A stretch of DNA of 64,000 nt from Ignelater luminosus (lineage: Eukaryota > Arthropoda > Insecta > Coleoptera > Elateridae): assembly GCA_011009095.1 (NCBI GenBank), contig VTPC01003975.1, positions 17,626-81,625 on the forward strand, read 5' to 3'. Positions 33,000-44,444 of the stretch are shown here, in pieces. The notes under the pieces are model-generated. The model saw only the letters and a list, made by a program, of their open reading frames with translations. It searched no databases and was not told the origin of the DNA. The position numbers were made by a program, and so were the translations under genes. Within the stretch, counting starts at the first letter, position 1; every line of letters begins with the position of its first letter.

Positions 33000-34015
33000 C
33001 GATCGACCCCTGAACAACCGTGTCTCCTCAGCAACTACCCGTAAGCCCTCGTCTGAGCGGATCAAGGACAGGGAGAAGGCGTAAACCCTTAAGCAAATCT
33101 GACGCAATGCCACAATAAAGTCTTTCAATGGAAAACTTGCATGAATCTGTGATTTACCTTAGTTCATCTTAATTTCATGAAGAATTTGATAAGATGCAGG
33201 TTTGTAAAGATGACAGTCATGGAAAAATTGTTTTTTTAGTCTAATTTGCAATAGAAGATATTGTAAAATTTTAAATGCGAGTTTTAAGCCCTTTAAACCG
33301 TGACGCCATCGGCTTTTCTTTCGTGATTGGTGTACTTCTTGAGCAAGTGTGACATTACAAGAGACATGCGTAAATACCACGCTTTAAGAAAAGAGAGAAC
33401 TTAAATTCAGATTATTGACCAATAGAGTTCTTGTGTCACTACTTTTTGGTGTGCCTCAGCTGTTATTTTCTAACCTAACCCACCCAACAAAACAACGTGA
33501 TTGGACAGTTTACTTCCTTTTTATTTAGCAATTTTATGTGTTTTGATTAAACGGTATTTATAGTGTTTATTTGTATATATTTGAAACAGATCCTGGTTTC
33601 ATCTTTTAATGTCTCATATTTCGAAGCATTTGTTTAGTTGTACATATCTGAATTGATTGGACACAAAACCGTGCAGAAATGGGTAAGATAGACATGTTTA
33701 TTGAATGTATAAATTTGATTTAGTAATCAGATCTTCATGAATCATATTGGTTTTATGTTTTTGAGAATTTGCGTGTCTTTTATAGTTGGGAAGCTTCACA
33801 TTTCAGCCTTACATTACACACTTTACAGCGGGCATGATATTCATTGTCTGTTTTTTCAATCCATTTCTAATATTGTTCTGATTCGAGCCATAAGATAGAA
33901 AATTTCGTTTGATCAACTTTTTTATCTCCTGCAAGTAATTCATGTAGAAGAGGAATGTTTTCTTGGGAGTTATATAGTACTCCTTAGAGCGCGATCCGAA
34001 ACAAGCCCGGTGCTT
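33000..34015. other. No gene supported
   Basis: This is AT-rich DNA apart from a short GC-richer strip at 33000-33110. Minus-strand frames at 33159-33380 and 33809-34141 have no recognisable similarity; the latter runs into the minisatellite that follows. Confidence 0.5.
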
Positions 34016-34023
34016 TCTTGATC

Positions 34024-34252
34024 TGTTGGAGAGATCCGAACAGGCCGAGAGGCTCGAACGGCCCAAGACGTCCAAACAGCCCAACAGAAAAACCCGAAAT
34101 GCCGAGAAGTTTAAAAGGTCCGACAAGCGCGAATGCTCCAATAGGCCGGAGGCCCGAACGGTCCAGCATGCCGGAGGTCCGAACGGACCGACAGACCCGA
34201 GAAGCCCAAAGGGCCAAGAAATCCAAAAGTCCCAACAGACCCGAGTGGTCGT
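34024..34252. repeat. Degenerate 9-bp minisatellite
   Basis: About 25 imperfect tandem units resemble GAACRGCCC, for example GAACAGGCC, GAACGGCCC, AAACAGCCC, GAACGGACC, GACAGACCC, GAGAAGCCC. The 9-bp period keeps several frames open on both strands (for example Gly-Leu-Phe-type triplets on the minus strand), so the overlapping open frames are a by-product. The GC content is far above the surroundings. Confidence 0.85.
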
Positions 34253-34559
34253 ATGTTAAAAATAATTGAAGTACGCGTTATACAGTTGGCTATGTTTTCA
34301 GGTGTATTACGTTATTAGCGTAATGAAAATAAAACAGACAATAAAAGCGTTGGTTTTATTAACTGAAATTTAGTAAGAAACTGAAAGAATCTCTTAATTA
34401 TTGCATAGAATTTAAAAAAATTTCTTTATCCCCTAGTACATGCCATGTAGGTAAAATATTCCTTAATTAAGGATTAAATCTCTCAGGTTGGCAACACTGT
34501 TTGTCTGTCTGTATGTTTCAACTCTGACCGCTCTACCTGACATATGACTTAGACGTAGA

Positions 34560-34800
34560 GCTTTATTCTGATTACGAATATGAAAATCTCTGGTCCACCC
34601 CGGCAAATGTGGTGTTGTGATGAGAAATACGCCTATTTGGAAATCTTTCGGCATAAATTCTTGCTGCAGCCCGACAACGTTACAGTAAGTAAGTACGAAA
34701 CTTTTACGCGAGTAAAAGTACTTTTGGAATACCCAGCTTAAAAGAATTTTTCCTTTCCATGGCAATGCGATTTACTTTATCCGTGACGAGGTTAGTAGCG
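34560..34800 (-). pseudogene. DUF4817-like N-terminal domain relic of a mariner-type gene
   Basis: Minus-strand codons give RAAARIYAERFPNRRISHHN followed by TTFAGVDQRF, matching the core of the DUF4817 helix-turn-helix domain that precedes many insect DD41D-type transposases. Upstream residues (MERKNSFKLGIPKVLLLA) fit the domain start after changes. Frameshifts follow and no catalytic part is attached. Confidence 0.6.
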
Positions 34801-35084
34801 ATCTTTGAAGCATTCAAAGAAGCTTAATTTCTTCAAAAAGAGTTGAGTTGAGGGAAAAATTACAAAAGGTGGATTTTCTTGCAGAAGAAGTAAACTTTCG
34901 AATAGTAGTGCTCAAATTTTAAGATTTTGCCCATAGAAACAGTTCTAGACGTTCGAAGAGTGGTGTGCATGTAAAACTCTGTGTTCCAAATTATTAATTT
35001 CATCAATATTTCAGGAAACAGTCTTGTTTGTTTTGACTTTGACAATTTCAAAAACGAGAAACCTTTTACCTAACTTTTTTTTCG

Positions 35085-35750
35085 ATGAATCGTGTCATTT
35101 GTTCCCCGGAATCAGTGGTTAAGCGTTGTCGGTGTTATTTCGGGGCACCTTGTACTTGTAATAAAATGATCTTGACAGCAGTACAGACTATGGCTTTTGC
35201 TTATTTTGTAATTAGAAATACTGAAATGTCCAATTACACTTTCTTACCACTGCTTTTTTTCTGTTTGGGTCTTGAGGCACTAACAGAAAAGTTTTATAGG
35301 AAAGATTGTTTGTATTATTTATGCAATTCGGCACAAAACAAACTTTTAAAAAGCATGTTTGGAGGTAAAAACTAAATTTATTAGCTTTTTATCAAATAAT
35401 TTTAAGCGCCATCTGTTGGTTAATATTGTATTAGAGAGGCCCGTGACGTCATGAATTTTAAAGTGCGAAATTTATTTATTTTTTTGCAAGATGTAAAGAT
35501 TTCTCGCGCAAACAAACTTTTGTCCCTTGTATAATTTTCTAAACCGGATCGACCATTCCCCATTATTAACTTGTTTGTAGTCATGCCCTTAAACATCGTG
35601 CGATTGTTTTACTTGAAATAGGATTTTGTTTATTGCTCGACTTTGATATCGCATACTTCTGATAAAATAACAGATTCAAGCAAAATTTTAGTTGAATAAT
35701 ATTCTTAACCCTCTTGTATCGAAAAAACCTAAGTTATCGATTATCTTTTG

Positions 35751-35752
<2 letters not shown>
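35085..35752. other. No gene supported; one unassigned open frame
   Basis: A 96-codon plus-strand frame at 35085-35375 has no recognisable similarity; its composition is mixed and it lacks neighbours. The stretch near 35435-35450 (GCCCGTGACGTCATGAATTT) contains a CRE-like TGACGTCA. Confidence 0.35.

Positions 35753-35789
<37 letters not shown>
35753..35789. repeat. (TC)n microsatellite
   Basis: An uninterrupted CT run of about 18 units directly before element E copy 2. Confidence 0.92.
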
Positions 35790-35791
<2 letters not shown>

Positions 35792-36439
35792 AGTTACATT
35801 GCCTCTGCTGTTTCACGGATAACACGATTTTGAAAAAAATTAACAGTGAAATCCTTGACAAAAGAATAGTGATTATCTCCAAAATCTTTCAAGATAAGTA
35901 TAGCAACCGTTATATTATCGAATTCGCCTTAGAAATCAATATCGAGATATGGGGTCATATACAGGGTGATCCATTTAAAGAAATTCAAGATGGCGGCCGT
36001 ACGAAGAGACAATTGAAGATTTGATCTTAATTCTCTTCGCAAAACATGGCAAACAATGCCTACTTTAAGCTGTTTAAATTTCCTTTATCTATCTCTTACC
36101 GTTTTTGCAGGAGCAGCGTGTTTTCATACTTTTTAATAGTGAAACCCCTGACAAAAGAATAGCGATTATCTCCAAAAACCTTTTAAGATAAGTATAGCAA
36201 CCCTTATATCATTGCAATTGTCTTTAAAATCCCTATCCAAATATGGGGTCATATACAGAGTATTTTATTTTTAAAAAATTCAATATAGCGGCCGTACGAA
36301 AAAACAATTGAAAATTTGTTTTTAATTCCCTTCGCAAAACATGGCAAAAACTACCTACTTTAAGCTCTCCAAATTTGATTTGTCCATTACTTACCGTTTC
36401 TGCGGAGGTGGCGTGTTTCCATACTTTTTAGCGACTCTG
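35790..36439. mobile_element. Element E, copy 2: right half duplicated in tandem
   Basis: Two successive units of about 300 bp (35840-36135 and 36136-36439) each match the right half of element E copy 1, from GACAAAAGAATAG through CAAGATGGCGGCCGTACG (variant in unit 2) to the terminal CATACTTTTTA. Only the second unit has the true end (GCGACTCTG then TA). The left half is missing and replaced by the TC repeat. Confidence 0.85.
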
Positions 36440-36568
36440 TATATCGGATATTTACTTATTCGTCTTATCAAAGTAGCTTGGGAAAAAGAATTAAATTCAC
36501 TCACCTATCTATTGATTTGAACTTACAGTTGTCATTCAATTTAAAAATTTAAAATAAACGAAAAACTA

Positions 36569-36767
36569 GTGTGCCTCGATATTGTTTTATTAAATGTCAT
36601 TTTTTTAATGAGTAGAGTGTAGACACACTTGTCAAAGAAGAGAGACAAAAACATACGTTAGCTCTCTACTCGCACGGCGAGTGTAAAGGATAGAATAAGA
36701 ATTTACTATTAAAATTTTTCTACCTATTAAAAAAAATGACATTTAATAAAACAATATCAAGGCACAC
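36569..36767. mobile_element. MITE D, copy 1
   Basis: The TIR GTGTGCCTCGATATTGTTTT and its inverse (AAAACAATATCAAGGCACAC) lie next to TA on both sides. The interior is the left arm of the longer copy at 58594-58875 plus a shortened right arm. Non-coding. Confidence 0.92.
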
Positions 36768-36769
36768 TA

Positions 36770-39750
36770 CGAAAAACTACCTGTTTGTGTACTTGTGCCT
36801 ATTTTTAGATTTATAGTTCTAGTATACAGATAAAACTGAATTACTCTAAAACATATTTACTAGCGGCTACAGGTTACTTTGATAAGACGAATAAGTCAAC
36901 ACTTGTTATGTTTTAACAAAATACGTTTGGGTAATGACTACTTTCAATAACCGTATTGAAGAGTACGGCAGCATATGTCTTAGAGCATGCAAAAGCCAAC
37001 TTTCATGAGCCGAACTATATTTATAATTTGTATTCAACTTACAACCCAATGATGTAGATGCCAATGGCTTTCGATGCCTACTAGGTTTCCCTATTTTAAA
37101 TCCTATTTTTCAACTCAACCAATTGGAAAACGTGAACAAATACGTTCTTCTGACATTCCTCGTCCCGTTTGAACGATTGTTGCTTAAACTGTTACCGTGA
37201 CTACTCTATACATATTTAAAAGTAGCAAAATGATCTATCTATTCTTACTCGGTTTTAAATGGCGTTATGAAAATTTCAAAAACTTCTAAACAGCTGCTAC
37301 TAATATAATCCCCTAAGTAACGATTTCACGCAATCAGAAGAGAAAACACAACTTAAAAAAGCATTACTCTCTATATCCCTAGTCAACTTGATTTGAAAGC
37401 AGAGTTTAAAAACCTTTAGATTCGAAATCGATTACACATTGTGAATTTCCAAGATCTGACTATAACGTATGCCTTATTGTCACAAAAGTCCTGTATAATT
37501 TGCTGTAGTTGAGTTAAACTTTTGGATTAGAAAGAATCAACCGCTGGTTTCCCTTCCCTACCCTAACTGCAGACAATCTCGGAGTTTAGAATAGTTTAGG
37601 AAGTCTCCTCTCAATGTTAGTGAACCTTCGATTGATCGATTCAGAATTTGGACTTTACGAAAATTCTTGTTTGAAATTCAGAATTAAGCTTAGTGTTTCA
37701 TTACTCGAATTTATTATGCCAAGAATCTGAGGGCACAAAAAATGTTTCACATAATATCTTACGTTATAGAACAGATTCAGACTTTTAATAAACTCCCCGT
37801 AAACGTCTGTCGTTTTCAGAACCGCTTTAAAGCTTTAATTAAAGTGACCGGAAGACAGTTTTATTGATTAACTAGAAAACTCAAAACCACACATTTCGTT
37901 TCCATTTAAAAATCACAAAGCAATAAAATCAAAACAATTCACGCTCAGAAAGCAAACACTACCGAAAGAGCTCACCTTTTCCCCAGTTAACACTTGATCA
38001 ACATCTCTTCTCAAACGGAAACGATATCATCTCACCCGCTTAAACCTGCCGGTTCGGTTACCGTTCATCCGGACAAATATACCCGCGTTTCTGCTAATTG
38101 CCGCTTAGTGCTAAGTAAACTTATTAAGAGTTGCGGAGTTCATTTTTGCCGTTTTCAAAAGAGTTCTGAAACAGAGAGAACGGGTTTTAAAGGAGTATTT
38201 TTGTGTTAACCTTAATAATTCACCTTTAATGCTGGAAAAATAACATTATCTTTTTTTAACAACCAATTAGCAGGAGCGTTCCTTTCTTTTTTTTAATACT
38301 CGAAAGCTAAGAGGGTTCTTCTTTATTTTTATTTTTTAATTAAAATTCGGATAATCACAAATCAGAAACTCCCATCCTCTAGAACGCAATATCGCGCCAT
38401 CATAAACATCACCTTAAAACTCATCAAGCCCAATAGCTATTTCTGCCGTCATAAAGGGCCTTTTCTCACTATTAAATTTGAAACAGGGAGCGCGACCACG
38501 ATCAAAATTGTTAAATTAACAACGAACAAGAGCAGAAACGCCTACAAGCAAAGTTACCAGTCTCCCTCCAACTCTCGAGAGATGGGTAGCAACAATTTGC
38601 ACCGTAGAGCAAGCGGTGTTAATCTTCATTAGAATAGTGGTATCAGATAAATCAATTACGTCAAGCCCGGGTCACGCAAGAGAAAGTGTGATTGAAGAGG
38701 TTTCCGTTTTCAAATAGATAACGCCAAACTAACCGATTTCTTATTAAAATAACGGGAATGGACCAATTAGAATGTTTTGACCACTCATAATTTGCCGAAT
38801 CGGAGGGATGAAAATACCGCCAAGCAAATATTGCGGTGTATGGGGTTGCACCCGGGGGCAGTCCCCAGGAGAAGCTCTGGAAATATGCGGCAATAACTCA
38901 CCGTGCCAGCCACAGCCGCTCAGCGCACCTAATTATACTAACAACGAACTCTGTTGTCTGCCCTGAACCTCTTGCGACAACAAGAAAAGCGGCGCCACAA
39001 TATTTATACCGTCATTAGTACAGACCACCAAGATTTAACCCTCCCGAAATTTAATGTTCAACTACCACTCATAGCATAAACGTTTCGTTTGCAAAAAAAG
39101 GACAACATAATGAACCCTTGCTAAGACCACTATTAAATTTATCTAATCCCAAAATGAAAGTTGTTGGCGTCGTTTCGACAAGTTAGTTCAAACAGGAAGA
39201 TCTTTTCCGCTACATAGAATCTTTTGCAGGACAGATATTTAAATTTAAGGATTCAAGCGGTGAATGCAGATGAGAATGCTGTGGTAACAAAAGATAAACT
39301 TTATACTCCGTCTTGATAGCAGCGTTCCAATAAATTTCTCTTACGCAAAAAATAAATGTAAAATAAAAAAAAGTTCTTGTCCACGCCAGGAAGTTATTTA
39401 AGGAAATTCAATTAACTTAATAATTGATTCCAGTAAATAAACAGGCGCTCTGAGAGTTACAAGGATTTGTCTTCGAAACAGTTTGTAATGGTTCTTTTAA
39501 GAAAGGAAAGAAATATCGGGAAACAAATGACAATTGGAAGTTGTTTGAATAAAAGACTTTCTTTTTCGTTCTTTTCTTGTTAAAAATCAAACAATACTAA
39601 AAGCGTAAAGTAATATTCATAATGGTTTGAAAGAAAGGCGTCGTATTTATTGAGAATATTTTAAAAAGTATTTTAAACCCATAAATAAAGATAAAGAACT
39701 CTTTTCGCTTAAACTCAAAGTTCATCGTTCAAAAGGAAAAAAAGAAATAT
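36770..39750. other. Non-coding region, partly GC-richer
   Basis: No gene or TE hallmark is supported. From about 37920 to 39020 the sequence is less AT-rich and contains stretches that look constrained rather than random (for example 38640-38700 and 38830-39010, with TTTATACC and TCAATTACGTCAAG). This may be host regulatory DNA; the short frame at 38836-39018 is not convincing. Confidence 0.4.
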
Positions 39751-39929
39751 AGAGTGATACATAAGTTTGGAACGCTATTTTAGGAGACGTTTAAGACAGA
39801 AATTTCAATAAAATTTCTTTTCTAGAATACTTTCCAAAAAAAAGATACAACCCTGTAAAAAGGGCACCAAAAAACGGTTTTTTGATCATAATTGTTAAAC
39901 GAGAAGAGACGCCAGGAGTTTTGCTTACT

Positions 39930-40175
39930 AAGACCATGGCAATTTTAACGTAGGAAGATTTTTTGGGATCAAAGTTCGCTTACGTCTACTATGAATGACA
40001 TTTGAAAAAACAAAACAATAATATTCTAATAAATATCATTATTTGACACTTAATGAAAAGCGATTGTTTTGTTTTCTGAAATGTCATTTTGCATTATTCT
40101 TAATACTTATAGTAGACATAAGCAAACTATGATCCTAATAAATTTTTCCCGTGTTAAAATTCTTATGACCTTGGT
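39930..40175. repeat. Foldback repeat N
   Basis: Arms of about 90-110 bp (39930-40020 and 40062-40175) are inverted copies, sharing AACAAAACAAT, AATGTCATT, TAGTAGAC and ATTTTAAC in order. A possible outer left end (TAGAGTGATACATAAGTTTG) lies at 39750. No target duplication was identified. Confidence 0.7.
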
Positions 40176-40222
40176 AATTTACTGCAATTCACTTAAGTTA
40201 AAATTTGAAAATACTCATTATA

Positions 40223-40251
40223 GGTGGGGGTGGGGGGGGGGGGGGGGGGGG
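40223..40251. repeat. Poly-G tract (G5 T G20)
   Basis: GG, T, G5, T and then 20 consecutive G. It is strongly G-quadruplex prone and also prone to length error in sequencing. Confidence 0.9.
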
Positions 40252-40535
40252 CATAGAATTCTTTGTTTCCTCACAACTTTCTCGAGTTTAAAAATTTGAT
40301 TCGATGTTACTATCATGATCGTAGATAACAATGCTTTTTACTAAAACTTTATCAAATAACATGGTGGGCTTAGTTTTTTGTCAAACTTTATTATTTTTAG
40401 CAAAAGACGCTTTAACTAAACTTACCTATATTCTAGAGTTCACCGTTTATAAGATACATGGTGTCAAAGTTGAATTTAGAATTTCTAATTTTTTTAATAT
40501 TTCAAGAACAAAGCGAGATATCATAATAAAATTTT

Positions 40536-40815
40536 CTACATGCTTGTTACTCTAAGGCGTCTACGATCTTACGTAGTTTTGTGTTTGATATTCTTATCAG
40601 AGGCGAGGAAATCGAGGAAGGGCATCTAACTCATTACCCTAAAGAAAATTGTTATGCCCTGAAAAATTGAAAAATCCTTCTATTTTTGGAGTTAACAATC
40701 GATTTCGCAAAAAAGTTCCTCTTGCATTTTTTTTCCGTAGAATGCGCCATTTTCTAGTAAAATTAGAATTTTCAAAATCACTCAAAATCAACGGTCTATA
40801 GTAAGGTCATAGACT
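40536..40815. repeat. Left arm of a 3.6 kb-spaced inverted repeat (M)
   Basis: This 280 bp arm is the inverse of 43878-44127. Shared blocks include CTACGATCTTACGTAG, CTTATCAGAGGCGAGGAAAT, CCGTAGAATGCGCCATTTT and TCAAAATCACTCAAA. The two arms enclose the gypsy-like relic. They could be TIRs of a larger DNA element into which the LTR element inserted. Confidence 0.8.
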
Positions 40816-41281
40816 GTATCAATGCAATGCAATTATTCAGGGACCGGAATACTTTTGGTTCCGAAGAATTGTAAAAAAAGCAGAGACCGTTTTATTTAGA
40901 AAAGTTTGTAGAAAAGTAGGGACCGCTCTGTCACTCCGGAGATCGACGCCCAGAAGACCCTAAGATAAAACGCCGATTTCAAGGTTGGTAACAACTTACC
41001 AACGCCAGCACCATCCAGCCCTGCACACTCCGTCCAAGCCGCCGAGAAAGACGATGTAAGGATAGCCTGGATATGCAGGGTAAAAAAAGAAGAGCTTATA
41101 AACGAACTGGAGAAGCTTAGCCTCAGTTCCAAGCTCCGCCAGTGTTACAGTAGATCCCTGCGGGAAGGTATACTCCCACGAGATCAAGACCCCCCGCCGC
41201 TTTCTCCACCGCTTCCAATCCTTACCTCTGCGCCTACCCAGTCCCATCCCCTCAGCTATGCCCGCTCCCTTAATCAATATA

Positions 41282-42165
41282 CAGTGTGTCCACATTTCGA
41301 TGCTCACTCTTGGGATCTCGCAAATTGTAAGAGATACACAGTTGGTTAAATTAGAAGAAATTTGGCTATTTTGGAGATCAATTTACTTATGCTTTCGTTT
41401 TTTCAAAAAAGGTCACGGCTTACTAGATATTTCCTAGAAACGAAATTATCTTATTTTTTTAAATGAAATATCTCAGGAACGAGCAAAACTAGAAAAGAAC
41501 AACAAAGAGGGTGTTTTAAAGAATTTACTTCGAAGCGCAAAAAATTATTTTCGCAATTGTCTTTTGTTTTACTAAGGCGGTGAAACGTAAATCCAAATTT
41601 TTTCTAATTGAACGTCTACTTGATTTCTATATTACTAAAGAGCACGCCTTAAATGCTTTACAGTGATAAATGGTTTGACATAGCTATTCTTTTGTTTTAC
41701 CGAGTTATGAAGTGAAAATCATTTTTTATCAGAGTGTGTCATGACATCTGACACACAAAGTCGTAGATTTTTATCAAATAAATTCATTTGATGTGCAAAA
41801 ATTGCTAAAACAAAATAAATACGCTTTTAAGGTGTTTTACGGGACATTAGCTGCTTATTTGATGCTATCTGTGAATGCTCAGTAAAGTGTCTTAAAAGAG
41901 TCTCTTTTGTTTGTTTTAGTAATTGTTACATAACAAACGTAAATTATCTGACAAAAATCAATGGTTTTCATATGTTTAAAGCCATGGCACACTAGGTGGG
42001 AAATGCTTTTTATTTTTAAAAAATAAGGTAATTTTATTTTTAGCAAATATCTAGTAAGCCGTGAACTTTTTTGAAAAAACAAAAGCATAAGTAAATTGAT
42101 CTCCAAAATAGCCAAATTTCTTCTAATTTAACCAACTGTGTTTCTCTTACAATTTGCGAGATCCC
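41282..42165. mobile_element. Mariner-type element B, copy 2, inserted in the LTR relic
   Basis: The left terminus CAGTGTGTCCACATTTCGAT follows TA at 41280-41281. Arms of about 160 bp are inverted (41300-41450 and 42010-42165). At the right the arm stops at GCGAGATCCC, so about 28 terminal bases are missing and the host relic resumes at once. The interior carries C2. It matches B copy 1 in reverse orientation but has no transposase scrap. Confidence 0.85.
41734..41992. mobile_element. MITE C, copy 2
   Basis: The ends are GTGTGTCATGACATC-like and the inverse GCCATGGCACAC; the right side is followed by TA and the left TA is mutated to GA. It is about 60 bp longer than copy 1 through an extra stretch near 41770-41845. 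Confidence 0.75.
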
Positions 42166-43420
42166 GACCATTGTACCAACAGCTCACCATTCCCAGTTTT
42201 CTTTATATTCCACCGTAAACGCCGTCCCCATGCTAACCCGACAACCGCCGATCGTGGCCACAGTAAGTTCATCTACAGCCAAGCAAGCCTCGCGACTGAA
42301 GGGTTAACTTCACCAGAAAGACAGATCCCGTCGCCTTTTTAGAAAGATAAGCGCCCGCTATAATATTCCAAAGAACCAGTTATTGGTGGTACTGCCCGAA
42401 CTGACGTCCGGTACGGCACTATACTGGTACCTGAACAACCAGGCCCAATGGAGAAGATGGTTTGATTTTCTCCAGGACTTTAACGACTTGTACCTGCCGT
42501 CCGACTACGGCCTACCTCAAGCTCAACCAGAGAACCTAAAGTCCGCTCCCCAACGGCCACTTTCGATGTATTGAACACCAGATCCTTCATTCTCGTTGGC
42601 ATTAATGGAAGCCAGTTTAGGGCTTTACTAGACACCAATTTCGTTGCAACTTTCGTGAGAGTCGAAGTTGCCCGTCTACTGAAGTACTAGAGCTGACCGC
42701 CCAAGTTCACAACAGCCATTGTTACAAACCAGGAATTCATCCGAGTGATCAAAGCATTCCAGGCCCGGATCAAGCTTCTCGATTGCATTACATGCCGACA
42801 CTGAAGCACGAAGTCATTTTGGAAATGGATTTCCTGTCCAGACTGAGCCTGCACTTCGACCTGAAGAGCGGGAGCCTATTTTTGGAGAACCGTCAAGTTC
42901 CCTCCGCTTCAGAGATAAAGCGGCCGGAACAATCCGGCCGTCACACCTTTGACCAAACCTAGACGTCAAAGTGCGTGGGCCCAGAGAACCAGTACCAAGA
43001 CACCGAGCCTATCAAGGAAACGCAGCCAGTAGCATGGAAGGACCAGTAATTGACCTGAATGCCAGGAGAGTTCTCTGCCGCCACCGACCCTGCAAGAAAC
43101 GTCTCCGCCGAGGATAGGCCAGCCATCCCCAGATGCGACCCACCGTTCGAACCTGAGGACGCCGAGTCAACCAAAGGATGTAGATAGCTAGGAATCCAGG
43201 TTGAGGTTTCGCCACCTCATCCAGACATCTTCTACCTCGTGGAGCAGCCACTGGACCAGCCCCGGAGATACCAAGAATTGAAATCGCCGCAGACTCTAAG
43301 CTCAGGGACAACCCATGCGCCCATGAATGCAAGGGGAAAAGCCGCCTTTTCTGCTCCCGCTCGCTCTGGCCAGTTCGAGACCCGCTCCATATCCTGCCCT
43401 TGTCTTAATATTTTGAATCA

Positions 43421-43877
43421 AAGAAATAAAAAGCTTATTGGATTTTGTTTAATTAACTTTTATTCAATAATAAAAATTATCGCCATCTTGCTTGTCATTT
43501 TCTTTGTTGTCATGTTCCGCTACATAGTGTCTCACATACCACCAACAACAACGGTATTATGATTACATTAAAGTAATTAAAGTATTAATAAAGATAAAGT
43601 ATTTCAAACCCTAACACCCTGCCCCACGCTCCGCTAAGCCGTGACTCGACCAGGATGACCAGCTCCGTGAAGAAATCAGTGCGTGCTAGTGTTAGTGCTG
43701 TTTTTTTTGTTTTAGTGAATTTATGTTTTGCAGCCTGTACGCCTCTACAAAGTGGAAAGAATGTGTAACGAAGTTACTTTTATTTTAATTATTTTTCCAA
43801 TATGAATGTGTATATTTAAGTTTATCACTCGCCACCTCAACAACCAAAATAAGCGCGCCACCCGCTCTTGAGATAAC
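43421..43877. other. Non-coding stretch between LTR relic and repeat arm
   Basis: AT-rich DNA with a GC-richer strip at 43610-43690 (ACACCCTGCCCCACGCTCCG). It may be the decayed 3' end of the LTR element. No LTR boundary could be fixed. Confidence 0.35.
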
Positions 43878-44127
43878 GTATAGGCCGTTGAGTTTGAGTG
43901 ATTTTGAAAAATCTAATTTTACTACAAAATGGCGCATTCTACGGAAAAAACGCAAGGCAAATCCATTTTTAATTCCAAAAATAGAAATTTTTTAATTTTT
44001 CACGGATGTAACAATTTTCTTTAGCGTAATTGAGCTAGCCGCGCCCCATTTCCTCGCCTCTGATAAGGATATCAAATACAAAGCTACGTAAGATCGTAGA
44101 CACCTAAGAGTATTAACGAGCATGTAG
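43878..44127. repeat. Right arm of inverted repeat M
   Basis: Inverse of 40536-40815 with scattered differences and small indels. Beyond 44127 the two sides no longer match. Confidence 0.8.
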
Positions 44128-44444
44128 AACAGGACAAGCAATTTTACCCGCCCTATACGTATTGTAAGATTAACTTGTCTGGTTTATAGTGTACACCTAT
44201 CATACATTTTAAAACCAAATTTTAGAAATTTTAAAAAAACTCGTTCACAAAACTTTGAAATCCTAAATAATTTATTATAATTACGTACTAAATATTGAAC
44301 TCGTCATATTCAGAATTCAATGCCGAACAATGAAAGACAAATGAAATCCATGGCATACTTGATTAGTATCATTCGTTGTTTTTTTTATATTCTATAAATC
44401 GAGTTAATTATGGATTGTCTTATATCATCCTTGTAATTAGTATA

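Larger units (their letters stand above)
40920..43420 (+). pseudogene. Gypsy-like LTR retrotransposon gag/protease relic
   Basis: The plus-strand relic is split by element B copy 2 (41282-42165). Left part: a gag start resembling a SAP-like helix pair (VKKEELINELEKLSL, 41078-41122). Right part: gag ELTSGTALYWYLNNQAQWRR and FLQDFNDLYLPSDYGL (42395-42510), then a retropepsin-like block ILVGINGSQFRALLDTNFVA (about 42590-42650) where the family has an LLDTG-type active site; here Asn replaces Gly. Beyond 42680 stops accumulate over GC-rich decayed sequence. RT, RNase H and integrase are absent and no LTR was found. Non-functional. Confidence 0.72.

Noticed and set aside
32444..33110. Considered a host promoter and first exon
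   Set aside because: No conserved coding start or splice pattern could be supported; listed only as a weak solo-LTR candidate.
34018..34269. Overlapping open frames of 77-83 codons on both strands
   Set aside because: They arise from the 9-bp minisatellite, whose period is a multiple of three and which rarely forms stops; no protein similarity.
40896..41307. Two overlapping minus-strand frames (78 and 103 codons)
   Set aside because: The plus strand shows gag-like blocks; the minus frames are shadows and the longer one runs into element B.
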